Below, one piece after another: positions 48,501-57,237 of a stretch of 64,000 bases of DNA (position 1 is its first letter; every line of letters begins with the position of its first letter). A program made the translations under genes and the position numbers. The DNA lies in NCBI GenBank assembly GCA_030062745.1, contig CP099849.1:15437307-15501306 (forward strand), read 5' to 3'. Under the pieces are notes generated by a model. It ran no database searches. It had not been told where the DNA came from and worked only from the letters and a program-made list of their open reading frames with translations. Source of the stretch: Capitulum mitella (lineage: Eukaryota > Arthropoda > Thecostraca > Pollicipedomorpha > Pollicipedidae).

Positions 48501-51200
48501 TTCTCGGTGGAGCCCTTCTGTGCGCGCGACCGTTTGACCGGCTCGCGCGGATAGATGCCCTTCAGGATGCAGAGTCGACGGAAATCACGCAGGTTCACCT
48601 GCAGCTTGTCCAGGGCCTGTTTCCGGGTCAGATACCAGGAGGCCTCGCCGGCCGCGTACTGCCGCACAAAGCACCGGCCGTCAGTCAGTGAGCGGCGGTC
48701 AAGGCCAGAGCCCAGAGCTACCCCCGCGTCCCGTCACAACACAAGGCGGCGCCACTGTCCACTAGCTGGCACCCAGAGCTCGGCGGACCAGCCGCTCAGC
48801 TGCCCAGCCGAACTGCAGCTGCCCCCCGACAGTGTCACTGTTGGTGACTTCTTTATCTATTCCTTCTACGCATTATACCAAATTTTCGTAATTTTATTCT
48901 GCCCAGGGGCACAGCAATGCCAAGTTTTTGAGGAGACAACCTAAGCCATTTTTTGCACTGCTGAACAAGGAAGAAAAATGGTTGTCCATAACAGTTTTTA
49001 AGATAGAACTTAAAATTTTAAATGAATACATAGCTAAATCAATGGACAAATTACAAAAAAATGCTTTTGTTGGTCCAAGGTTACTTCACAGTCAGGCCAA
49101 GGTCAAGTCAAAATCCTGGTTTTATGGAAATGTTTTTTGACACTGATTTTCAAACATGGAACAACATATATGACTCAGCACAATCCCCTCTGCTGTTGTT
49201 TCCAGTTTCAGGTTCATAATGGATCCAGTTACAGAGTTATGGCCTAAAGTATATGCCTTCATACCTTACACAATCACAGTCATCAGCACTTTGACATACA
49301 TAGGCAATGCAAATGGCAGGCATTATTTTCAAACACTATGCAATGAAACCATGGCCATTTTGCATGATTTTGAGGGCATTTGAGGTCAAAGGTGACAGAA
49401 TGGCCTGACAAGAGTGAAACCATGACAGTTCTGCTCTTTAATGCATCTCACACCACTTATGCCATTATTTATAATGAAATATGATTTGTTCTTCTCAAAC
49501 ATGCAAAATTACTCATACAAGCCAAAGGCAGAATTTGAAAAAAATCGTTAATTTGATTTTCGGAAAAATATATATTTTTTCAATCCTCCAATCCCTAAAA
49601 TGTCTATGGATTTTCTCAAAGTAATAAACCAATAAAACAATACACCAATAACCTGCTAAATAACAAAGTGGGCCACAACGAAAGTTCCCATCAATGGGCT
49701 CTCTTTTCATGTGAACTGCATCAAAATCAGTTCACAAACATCGCAGTTAGAACAAACAGAACCAATTTTTGTTCAGTTGTCACTGTGGCAATTCACAATG
49801 GATCAACAACCTTTGGAAATCCAGCCAGTGCTTGGCTTCAGATGTTTTTCTGCAGTCACACCTGACTGCCATTATATACTCTAGGAACACAAACTTGGAC
49901 CAGCTTCAGAAGGCTTGGCTAAACAAGCTGAAATACCCATATCAATATATCACTATCAACATGCCATGACTGAAAACCCAAAATCTGTCTGAAAAATATT
50001 TGCAACCAATACAACAAAGGGATTGAAATTTCTGCTGTTTCTACTGTAAGATACAGAAGTGTTGGAACATCTCTGGAGACTGAAAAAAAGAAATTCTAGA
50101 TGAGTCATTTTTGGAGAAGAGGAATCTGATCACATATCTAAATTGCTGGAGAACCTGAGCTGGCTGTCTGCAGAGGAACTGATCACTAGTGGAACCTTGA
50201 GTCTCACACACAGAATGCTATCTGGCAGCTGGCCAAACTCCATTGCTGAAATGTTTGGCTGCATAGCCACAGTAGAGCTGGCACAAGCTCTTCTGTCTGG
50301 TCCTACTCAGGACCAGAGTCTGGCAAACAGCATTTTGCTTACTGTGCTGTGGCAGGCCATAACCATTTGCTTCATAGTATGACTGATCTTTTCACCTTGA
50401 CATTTTACGGCTACTCTGAAACATCTCCTCATGGAACAGAACCCCATTCAATGATTATTGCATGAATGATGGTAGTCACTGATGTTTTATCTTTATTCCT
50501 GTGAAACTTCTCATGTTTCCCATCCTGTTTCTCCTTATTGACTGAACCCATGCGTGTGACTGCACAACCTAGTACCTTATCTGACTTTTTTTTATCTCTT
50601 CTTGACCAGGGAATGCAATAGTCACACATTTTCTTTTGCAAGAATGGAATTCCAAGTGCCTTAAAATACAATGCAATACAATACAATGGGCGGGGGGGCA
50701 AACATCACTTTTACCTTGTTTCTTCCTATGTAATGCCAGAGGGTTAATATTAAATGCTGCCCAAAGTTGGAGGGGCACCTGCCCCTGTTCTTATACCCCT
50801 GTTTAGATATTAGCTACACATAAGTATTAACTGAGCCTTCATTTTTTCAGTTTAGCCTGAATGTGTCAAAATGGATGTCAATGGAATCTGAGTTCATGCT
50901 CGGCCAAACCTGTTGCTGGTCCAACCCCACAACCCAGGAGTTTCCAAATACCAAGCCATTTTGCCCCAGGCAATGAGCCAGATGGTGCTGGAGGATTTTT
51001 GTCATGCTGTGCAGCTTCATGACATGGCCACCCTGTGTCTGGCTGACTCTAGGCCTCAGACCAAATACAGGTGCCCATTCTGGGACTTGAACCCAATACC
51101 TGCCACAAATTGCAACTGCTGTCCAGTTTTTTACCCATCAGGCCATGGCAACATAGTTCATAGTTATGATTCTTTCCAAATATCTCACCTTTTTCTTCAT
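30373..51200 (-). CDS. PES1: Pescadillo homolog (ribosome biogenesis factor), spliced gene of 11 certain exons plus a candidate first exon
   Basis: Pescadillo forms the PeBoW complex with BOP1 and WDR12 in the nucleolus and is needed for processing of 28S/5.8S rRNA precursors and 60S assembly. Joining the exons listed below gives one open frame with every phase matching, totalling 1812 bp (603 codons plus stop) including the 12-bp first exon. Human PES1 has 588 residues. Residues 5-250 form the Pescadillo N-terminal domain ([58 protein letters not shown]). Residues of about 340-440 form the BRCT domain, ending [13 protein letters not shown]. An acidic stretch follows, then a basic C-terminal helix. 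Exons are very GC-rich at third positions. Introns carry minisatellites but no obvious disruption, so the gene looks functional. The first exon is the only uncertain part. Confidence 0.95.
30518..32085 (-). other. Pescadillo intron 11
   Basis: It contains a dispersed repeat copy at 31540-31920 and a short TA/CA-rich tract at 31592-31632. Otherwise no feature was recognised. Confidence 0.5.
31540..31920 (-). repeat. Dispersed repeat family, copy D
   Basis: Read on the minus strand it begins ttttgctcaggggcggagcc. It then has agtttttaagatagaactt and a run of blocks matching copies at 48.9 and 6.8 kb. It keeps its CpG sites. Confidence 0.65.
32086..32201 (-). CDS. PES1: Pescadillo exon 11
   Basis: The acceptor gtgcaacag and donor GACAA/gtgaga bound [19 protein letters not shown] and a basic end [10 protein letters not shown]. 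Reading through the donor gives an immediate TGA, so it could be mistaken for the terminus. The AA/gtgaga donor and the continuation in exon 12 show otherwise. Confidence 0.88.
32637..33120 (+). repeat. 40-bp CpG-rich minisatellite
   Basis: About eight near-identical 40-bp units (core cgccgtcacgtatcggcggc, then agtcacccgccaccgtcaca) span 32637-32960. They fade into diverged copies to about 33120. Forty is not a multiple of three, yet three frames stay open, giving spurious ORFs up to 313 residues. Confidence 0.95.
33125..33500 (+). repeat. GATC-rich degenerate tandem array, copy 1
   Basis: Diverged ~50-bp units have the form ggatctgaagggatctt, then caacaaaac and aggcttgg. The same unit recurs at 35.4-35.7 kb. 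Confidence 0.7.
33951..34030 (+). repeat. Possible tRNA-derived SINE relic
   Basis: TGACTCAAATGGTTAAATGC (A-box-like) is followed by a long arm and TTTCGATCTCGG (B-box-like). The match is weak. Confidence 0.3.
34910..35170 (-). repeat. tRNA-derived SINE with Arg(CCG)-like head
   Basis: On the minus strand TGGCGCAGTGG (A box, 35157-35167) and GGTTCGAATTCC (B box, 35112-35123) are at tRNA spacing. The anticodon-loop-like sequence CTCCGAA lies between CTGGA and CCAG. About 200 bp of body follow to about 34910. It is a SINE rather than a tRNA gene because no acceptor stem closes. Confidence 0.65.
35395..35720 (+). repeat. GATC-rich degenerate tandem array, copy 2
   Basis: The same ~50-bp unit as at 33.1-33.5 kb (ggatctgaagggatcttnca, acaaaac), here about six diverged copies. 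Confidence 0.7.
35945..36117 (-). CDS. PES1: Pescadillo exon 10 (acidic region)
   Basis: The gtacaccag acceptor leaves AT, which completes aspartate. 57 codons then encode an acidic stretch ([18 protein letters not shown]) ending SEKPAK before the donor gtgggt. An acidic region at this place is typical of Pescadillo. Frame and length fit neighbours exactly. Confidence 0.9.
36166..36578 (+). repeat. 25-bp minisatellite with CACGTG in each unit
   Basis: The unit caggacacgtgtgacagcag + actgt repeats about eleven times from 36290. More diverged copies lie upstream. Most copies keep the 8-bp palindrome ACACGTGT, which contains an E-box. CAC-GAG and CAC-TGT variants occur. Confidence 0.93.
38093..38215 (+). 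repeat. Purine-rich degenerate repeat
   Basis: Units like ggcaaggcagagggcaggac recur with a ~20-bp period on an almost pyrimidine-poor strand. Confidence 0.7.
38547..38713 (-). CDS. PES1: Pescadillo exon 9 (BRCT end)
   Basis: [13 protein letters not shown] closes the BRCT domain with its conserved tryptophan. ELPPHLSPF and [11 protein letters not shown] follow. The acceptor is cgctcag and the donor CTCG/gtaagtg, phase 1. Confidence 0.97.
39318..39481 (-). CDS. PES1: Pescadillo exon 8 (BRCT core)
   Basis: The acceptor gtcgtcag and donor AG/gtaaac bound [20 protein letters not shown], then THQLTDRP, matching VPREALAFIIRSFGG and THQIVDRP of human PES1. BRCT domains bind partner proteins, often phosphopeptides. 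Confidence 0.95.
40374..40669 (-). CDS. PES1: Pescadillo exon 7 (variable linker and start of BRCT)
   Basis: It encodes 98 codons after a leading CT: an alanine-rich low-similarity linker, a charged [12 protein letters not shown] segment, then [12 protein letters not shown], which begins the BRCT domain. Of the two AGs in ttcaggcag only the second keeps the frame. The donor is GAG/gtgcgt. The linker is the least conserved part of the protein. Confidence 0.92.
41677..41809 (-). CDS. PES1: Pescadillo exon 6
   Basis: The acceptor gtccttcag and donor GGAG/gtgagt bound [20 protein letters not shown] and NLLYPPKL, the end of the N-terminal domain. The phase-1 end fits only the second AG of the next exon's acceptor region. 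Confidence 0.96.
43890..43950 (-). repeat. tRNA-derived SINE head
   Basis: On the minus strand the A box TGGCTCAGTTGG (43936-43947) is followed by AGAGCGCTGG and the B-box-like GGGCTCGAATGGC (43892-43904). The stems are imperfect, so it is a relic. Confidence 0.55.
44394..44496. repeat. Long near-perfect inverted repeat (45-bp arms, 13-bp AT loop)
   Basis: Arms 44394-44438 and 44452-44496 pair with three mismatches, all transitions. Each arm itself contains the palindrome TGACCTAGGTCA. It could extrude as a cruciform or fold in the transcript as a stable hairpin. Confidence 0.92.
45901..46064 (-). CDS. PES1: Pescadillo exon 5
   Basis: The acceptor ttttgacag and donor ACG/gtaagg bound 54 codons with [20 protein letters not shown] and [13 protein letters not shown], which are hallmarks of the family. 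The leading AA completes a glutamate codon with exon 4. Confidence 0.96.
46538..46635 (-). CDS. PES1: Pescadillo exon 4
   Basis: The acceptor ccgtcag and donor gatG/gtgagt bound [20 protein letters not shown] and a short variable end. It corresponds to ERYPTFIDALRDLDD of human PES1. Confidence 0.95.
46660..47110 (+). repeat. Degenerate ~35-bp repeat and adjoining (CA/CG)n tract
   Basis: Diverged units of the form gtcaatacagcaaccagcac recur through Pescadillo intron 3. A (CA)n/(CACG)n microsatellite follows at about 47138-47204. Confidence 0.6.
47382..47491 (-). CDS. PES1: Pescadillo exon 3
   Basis: It encodes 36 codons plus two bases, from [10 protein letters not shown] to YDLDHLIKE. The acceptor is cactgatag and the donor AG/gtaaata. 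The length between exon 2 and the VKRL motif matches the human protein residue for residue (17). The leftover AG joins G of exon 4 as arginine of RYPTF. Confidence 0.9.
48425..48658 (-). CDS. PES1: Pescadillo exon 2 (start of N-terminal domain)
   Basis: The acceptor gtgcggcag and donor AAG/gtgagg bound 78 codons, phase 0 at both ends. [18 protein letters not shown] and [12 protein letters not shown] are the most conserved segments of the family. The GTG CGG before the exon belongs to the intron, not to a start. Confidence 0.95.
48865..49480 (+). repeat. Dispersed repeat family, copy C (CpG-stripped)
   Basis: It matches copy D end to end from tttcgtaattttattctgcc onward. Where copy D has ggggcggagc this copy has ggggcacagc, so the CpG has become CpA. 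Later blocks (atatgactcagcacantncc, gaaaccatggccatttt) match copies A and B. Confidence 0.7.
50688..50805 (+). repeat. Dispersed repeat shared with 60388-60500 (CpG-stripped copy)
   Basis: The order gcaaacatcacttttacctt, gtttcttcctatgtaatgcc, ccaaagttggaggggcacctg matches 60.4 kb. There the corresponding sites read aacgtgatttttacttcg. Confidence 0.7.
51082..51150 (-). repeat. tRNA-derived SINE head in CpG-depleted form
   Basis: On the minus strand TGGCCTGATGGG (A-box-like) and GGTTCAAGTCCC (B box, 51082-51093) stand at tRNA spacing. The B box has TTCAA where active copies usually have TTCGA. Confidence 0.45.
51189..51200 (-). CDS. PES1: Pescadillo, candidate first coding exon (MKKK)
   Basis: On the minus strand ATG AAG AAA AAG is followed by the donor gtgagata in phase 0. 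Spliced to exon 2 it reads [15 protein letters not shown], resembling the lysine-rich start before the KYE/SG motif in other Pescadillos. It is only 12 bp and 2.5 kb upstream, so a chance match is possible. Confidence 0.45.
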
Positions 51201-51419
51201 TTTGCCTGCACCAGTCATCTTGAAGACTGTGCAGGATTTTGCAAAAGATCAATCAACTTTGCTTCTTAACAGGCACCTATTTCAGCAGCAGACTTCTCAA
51301 GCAGCTACAGTAACATTCCTGAAAGATGATGCATGTTTTATGTTGTGCAAATCTTGCAGACACACATGGTAATGGTCAGGCAGATATCAACTCACTCTAA
51401 CAGCTCATCACCTGTGACA

Positions 51420-51560
51420 AAAGCATGGCACCACGGACGGATGGGGTATTCTGTCATCTTCCACTAACTGCAGGGGGCGTTCATGGGGTGTAATATTAAG
51501 CCTGAAAGCCGCCACTGCCAAAGACGTGTTATAGGAAACAAAACCAGAGGCCGCAGGCCG
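51420..51560 (-). promoter_or_regulatory. CpG-retaining patch, candidate Pescadillo promoter
   Basis: This ~140-bp patch has about eight CpGs inside the otherwise CpG-poor block. It lies 220-360 bp upstream of the candidate MKKK start codon. Retained CpG fits an unmethylated promoter. No TATA box or initiator is clear. Confidence 0.35.
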
Positions 51561-53459
51561 ATAAAAGGGTGCAATCAAACTTGGCTGTCCATCAAGGATA
51601 GGTCACACAAAATGCTGTAAAAGGTTTCATCTCAGAAGGGACAGTGTGCTGGGTTACGTTTGTACTGATAAAAGTGCACACAAAAATGGTTTTTCAGAGA
51701 AGAGGCTTGGTATGAAAAAGGTTTTTAACCAAAGCTTGATCAATTTAAGGTCCATGACGTGAAAGTTTGGCATCAGAGAAGGAACAGACCTAAAACAGCA
51801 ACTTGACCTAACCTAACCTAACCTAAACTGATCTCTTTGTTGGGACCATTCCCTTAATCTGCCTGCAGTCTCTAATATCCTACACAGCATGCAGGGTTGT
51901 GCCTTTGACTCAAACCCAGAACCAACTTTTTCTGGTTCCAATCTTGTCATATATGAATCTTCCCATACAAACCTTGTGCTTAGGAACCTTTGGCCACAAA
52001 CTTTTCCCCACATGAATCTTTGCATTGATGAACCTTGGTCCCATTACCCTTCCTGGACCACTTGAGACAATGCAAGGTCACCCCATTTGCTTCTTTACCC
52101 ACCAATGGTAAGAGTTCAAAGCACTAGCAAGTGGCTTGTTTCATGTTTTCACCAGCTATCATTGGACGCGTTACTGTCGCAGTTGACAAGTGATTAGAGT
52201 GAGCTGACACCTACCTGGCTGTTACTGACACACACATTAGTATGACTAATTCCTTACCAGTTGCCACACAAATGCATACTGAATACAGAAGTTAACAACA
52301 TACAAGACTTCCACTTTTGAATTTAGAAAAAGAACACCAGAAAAAGAAAAAAAACACCAAAAACACTGTGTACACCTACACTAACATCAGACAAAAAGTG
52401 ACACACATGTTCACCAGGCACATCAAATCATCCATGCTCTTTCAAAAATCTACTGTTTTGTCTGACTGTAAACCACAACACTACAAAAATGAAATAATGG
52501 CCTAACCTTTCAGGCTTGCAAGCAGAATCCAAACTAAAAACATGCCTCACAGCATTTGAAAATGTAATGCAGACTCACAACACCATAACATGAGTCCTGG
52601 TCTGCAAGCCTGCAATAACAATTTAGCAGCCTGAACTGACTGATGCTTCTGGGTTCAGCTGCTGTAATTTACAAGGTCCTGGCCTGCTTGTGTCTGAGCC
52701 TTATCAAGATGTTACACAACAATTGTTAAGACTACACAACCAAATAAGGCATAAGAAAACTGTGGAAAACCTTGGCAAAATCCTTATTGCAGGTTGACTT
52801 CTACTGGAAAAGAATGAAAAAAATACCCAAAAGAGTTTTGTATGCTCTGAAGGGCAATGCGCCATAATTGGTGGGTAGTCCAAGACTGCATGCAGTAACC
52901 CAGATTCTAACATCTTGAATGTAGTCCGGGTTTGCTGTATATGGTCATGGAAATGCCGCTTGAAACCCCGATTCACTTCCCGAGGAGAAATCCGACTAGT
53001 AATCCAATCCTGTCATGGAAACGGGGCTAATGTACTTGCAAAGCTCATTATTTAAAACATGACAAACAAAACTGGGCTTAAGCAATAGCGCATATGGTCC
53101 ATTTTAAGACGAATCCGGCGTTTTCTTTTCACGTAACGAACGTATTGTCACCAGATATGGATGATATTTCTGAAACCCCGAACCTACCCCTATTTCCGAG
53201 GACCCGTTTCGGACCTCCAGCCACCCTACCTTGTTCGTTCGTGAGTTAGGACACACAGCCTCTTCGGCTCAGGTGTCCAAAGTCTTGGGTCAAGTCCTGT
53301 GTCTCGTCGGGCGTCAGTCCGTCGTCAGGAGCTACCGTACCGACACGGCACAACGCAGATCACACGCTCCACGTGCGTACACCCATGCTCCGCCGAGGCC
53401 AGAAGAACATGGCTACAATTACGGCGCAGGAAGACAAATCGTAACATCCAAGACTCATA
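51561..53459. other. Upstream region without a recognised gene
   Basis: It is CpG-poor up to about 52.9 kb (short exceptions near 52168-52188) and CpG-normal from 52920 on. No coding segment was recognised. Confidence 0.45.
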
Positions 53460-53863
53460 GGCCCTGTTCGCGGACCTGCTTGCGTGGTTGCGCAAACCGT
53501 GTGCTTGCAGCCAAACACGAATGCTGTTCGGGGAGGGTTGCAAGCACATAAAATTTACAACACAATGTTTTATTTTACATGCTTAGTTTACAATATGAAT
53601 TCACAACATTTTACACCACATCAAGTATTTCACATACGCAAATGACAACAACCCACGACTCTGAACACCGTTATGCCGCCTAGCCCTGTGTCTTGGGGCT
53701 GCTTGCGGTGGGTTTACCTTTTTCAGCGCAAGCAGCGCAAGCAGCCGCAAGCAAAAGGCTTTGAGCTTGCTCGCCATCTCTCGTTTCAGCGCTTGAATTT
53801 CATTGGTGGATCTCTGGCTACGGGGTTGCGCAAGCAGCCGCAAGCAGGACCTCGAACAGGGCC
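53460..53863. mobile_element. Small TIR element (MITE-like, 404 bp)
   Basis: The left end GGCCCTGTTCGCGGACCTGC (53460-53498) recurs inverted at 53823-53863 (ending gacctcgaacagggcc), about 40 bp with a few mismatches. The interior has subterminal copies of cgcaagcagccgcaagca. There is no transposase, so it is non-autonomous. A short ATA on both sides may be the target duplication. Confidence 0.6.
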
Positions 53864-54103
53864 ATATTGTTAAACCGCTCGCAACACCCATCTGACCACA
53901 TAGTTCAGAGTTCGCAATGTCAAGGAAAGGTGCAATTGCCCCACCCTCAGACCCCAAGCAGGCCCTGTTTTAAGGAAAAATGACTGGGGTCGGGAAGGGG
54001 GGGCAATGCAGTAAACGAGGACCATAGGCCAAAACCCCCCAGCGATTTGCGTTCTCCTTGCTGCCCGCTTGATTTTGCGCCTTCATATATTTGTTTAAAG
54101 GCG

Positions 54104-54108
<5 letters not shown>

Positions 54109-54197
<89 letters not shown>
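54109..54197. repeat. Microsatellite (TA)n(TG)n
   Basis: A TA tract passes directly into a TG tract with one interruption. Confidence 0.97.
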
Positions 54198-54198
<1 letters not shown>

Positions 54199-54490
54199 AC
54201 GATGAAGACTTTTCAGGGTGTTTCTCATTAGTTAATGTATCACTGGAAGAAAATCAGGCATGAAAAATATGACCTTGGTCCAACACTTTTAACGAATTGT
54301 CATAGGAGGGTGGAATGTGCAAAATTTTGTTTTTATTTTGATGAAATTTGCGCAAGAATTTGTGTATTCTGAGCCCATCAAGGTCAAATAAGACTGTTTC
54401 ATCTATTCCTAGCAAGAATCCATTCTCCAAGGACTTGTTATTCCCAGGAGATTCGGTCATGGTGACGTGAGTCTTAAATCGCTCTTAACG

Positions 54491-54574
54491 TGTGTTTTCT
54501 GCTCCAGACTTTTTAAACCATCAACACCATATTGTGTTTTCTGCTCCAGACTTTTTAAACCATCAACACCATAT
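54491..54574 (+). repeat. 42-bp tandem duplication
   Basis: Two adjacent identical copies of a 42-bp unit starting gtgttttctgctccagactt. Confidence 0.9.
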
Positions 54575-54699
54575 GCATAAAATTTGCATCATAGTACTGC
54601 TATTGGCACACTGGATGGAAACACAATTCACATGGCCCGTCTCAGGTCACATGTCATTGACTTTGTCGGCAGCAGGGTGGCTTAGGTGAGAATGACACT

Positions 54700-57030
54700 A
54701 CAGCCCCCTTTGTGATCTTCGGGCGCTGGCGACAGTGTCATTTGATGACTTGCAGAACGTGCTGCTTTTGCCTTTCACGTTTCATCAGTGCCTCGCTGTA
54801 CGTTTGAATAAGAACCACACCTCTCACGGTGAAGCGCTCATCACCGCGTTCCCGTGCAGGACTTTCCTTGGCGTTCCTGCAACCAGATGCTGTTTCCCGA
54901 CCACCAGGATCGGCGGCAAGGAAGTCTGTGTTGATGCCGTAGTCCTTCAGGATTCTTACCGAATTTGCAGCGATGACGTTCGTGATGGTCTTCCTGGCAA
55001 GAATCCCCTTTGCGGTGAGTCCCACCTGCATTCTCAGGGGAACCCTCTCCGATTCCTAATCCTGGAGTGCCACGGCCGTTGTCTTCTTCATTTCACTCGG
55101 CACGTCCTTGTCGAAGAACAACACACCAGCCAGTTTTTCGCTGAAACACCACAGGTGATTGGCGAACTTTTCGGGAGTCGTCTTCGAGATTCCAGCATTC
55201 AGATCAAGCTTTACAGGAAGGCCAGGCCGTGCACGGGAGTTTTGACCGTCCATGGAGCACAGAACTATGCCCTGACGTACAGAAGAACGATGAAAGAGGC
55301 TTAGCGATTGAGTGCTCTCAGTTCGCTGAGAAATGATCGCAAATAGCTAGACAGAAGATCCCGAAGAACATGCGTCCCTTCCATTCGGCACGGTGGGGAG
55401 CAACTGGCCCGAGAAATTTGACTCCCCGTGGATGCCCTTTGCCAAAGAGGATGATCGTGACTTTCAAGAGCTCACGACATTCATCACGTGACTGGATTTC
55501 GACGAGTTTCTTACGACAGAAGGACGACGACACTATTCTTGGGGGAGAGAAACGTCCCGGCCACCGCAAGCTCCAGGTCTTCACGCGTCATGGGATCAAA
55601 CTTGCTCCGAGCAATGTGCCTCCATCTTCTCTTGAAGCGCTTGAACAAGGGGATCCCCGTTCCCGAAGACGGACCGGACCGAACCACATGGAGAAAGACG
55701 TCCATGCCAGCATTTCGAAGATATGTTGACAGCAAACGAAGTGAAGAAGTTGTCGCCCAAATTTCCGTGGAAGAAACGTGCTTGCTCCCAGCACTTGTCG
55801 GGTATTGCTAGAAGTGGTGTCGAAGTTCATAACGACGACCTTATCCGAAATCTTCCAGTCTTCCAGACAACGCGCGACAAAGTCGACCTTCGCCGCCCCA
55901 ATCCCGCTTGCGGGCTTCGGAACAACGAGGAGCTTGGCGACAAGTCTCGGACTGATTCAAATGACGGAGTCAAACCACCGTCTCCTTTCCACTGTCTGGT
56001 AACGGTCTGCCGTGTCAGTGGACCACCAGGCTGGGTGGCGCGGAAAAGGTATGCCAAATTTCCTCCCCAATGGTTTTCTTCCGCGATTTACGTGACCGCC
56101 TGCTCGATCTTCTGTTGATCGCAAGTTTACAGGAGCCGTGGCCGAGGGCCGAGTCCGTCACCGATGGAGAGTGGACCGCAGAGCCATCCTTGGGCTTGAT
56201 CCGATAGAGGGCTGCTGCCGTACCAGGAGTGACGATGTTCTTAGCCCTCCTGCAGGGCCGCTTCGAAGGAGAAGGCATCGCGAGTGGCTGCAGGTCATCC
56301 TGATCTCAGTTGTGTGTTATCGGTAGACAAGCATTCCAATGGGGCAGTTGCCTCCTGCTCGGCCTGCTGTTCGTTCTAATGGTGGGCGTTTCTACGGCCT
56401 GCTGTTATCGTTGAAGAACTCGTCCCTCCATTCCAGGAAGAAACTTATCGATTCCCATCATAAAGCTTCGGCCGCCTGGCTCCCGTTGTGCCTGAAGAAA
56501 GTCTTTGTCCTCTAAGATTTTGATGATCTTAATGGCGCCGATGTGGACGATTTCAAACAGGTATTTGCGGCTGGCCCCCAATTTCTTCTCGTTCTCCGTT
56601 TGCGGGGTTTATCTTATCGGGGTATTTTTCTTATTTTTTATCGGGATATTTATCTTTATCTTATCTCATCTCCATTATCGGGATAAATCTTCTGGATTTA
56701 CTTTTGATGACAGCCCGGTACTGGTCAAGTATGCTGTTGAGCTTTGTTGTAACGTTTAGCTCCAGTACAGTTGGAATGCTGGTTTTGTTCCACACCTTCA
56801 TCACTTCTCGGTCAGTCTGGTTTTCGTCCTCCTTCTGGGTAAGTTCATCCGGACGGAGAGGCTCAAAATATCGCTGCAGCACTTCTCCCCACAAAGCCAG
56901 CTTGTTTCCTTGCAATAATTCGACCGAAGCACCGATCAACCAGATCTCAGTTTTCTTCTCGTCGTATACTTCATAGCGGTACAGGCTTTCCCTATAAAAG
57001 GTGTTTTCTGCATTGACCCAGATCGCCGCA
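54700..57030 (-). pseudogene. Unidentified decayed coding-like block
   Basis: Minus-strand reading gives a series of protein-like segments with ordinary amino-acid composition, broken by stops and frame changes. 57030-56662 contains YRYEVYDEKKTEIWLIGASV and VLQRYFEPLRPDELTQ. About 56580-56410 contains KYLFEIVHIGAIKIIKILED. 55735-55511 contains YLRNAGMDVFLHVV. 55584-55318 contains LFGKGHPRGVKFLGPVAPHR. 55253-55056 contains KLDLNAGISKTTPEKFANHL. 55031-54738 contains DYGINTDFLAADPGG. None matches a family I know. The consistent strand and length suggest one dead large gene or mobile or viral-like element, but its nature is unknown. Confidence 0.4.
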
Positions 57031-57237
57031 GGGATCCTTAATTATATTGGGGTCTCAGAACGCGCGGGAAAATACCAGACCGGCACCGTGGGTTACCGCG
57101 AAATAGACGTGGCTGGGCTTGGTGTATGAAACTGTCATATCTATGTCACAGTCTGCGAGTGATGGCAAGGATGTTGACGAGATGTTGGTATCGAGTTCCG
57201 GCGTATCAGTTACCAAACACGCTTGCCGGTAACTGGA

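Larger units (their letters stand above)
48659..51188 (-). other. Presumed Pescadillo intron 1, CpG-depleted from about 48.89 kb
   Basis: If exon 1 is correct, this is intron 1. From about 48890 upward CpG almost disappears while TpG/CpA are common. It contains copy C of the dispersed repeat and no recognised coding segment. Confidence 0.5.

Noticed and set aside
54735..55304. 189-codon plus-strand frame
   Set aside because: The opposite strand gives the more protein-like segments, continuous with neighbours on that strand, so this frame is probably a shadow.
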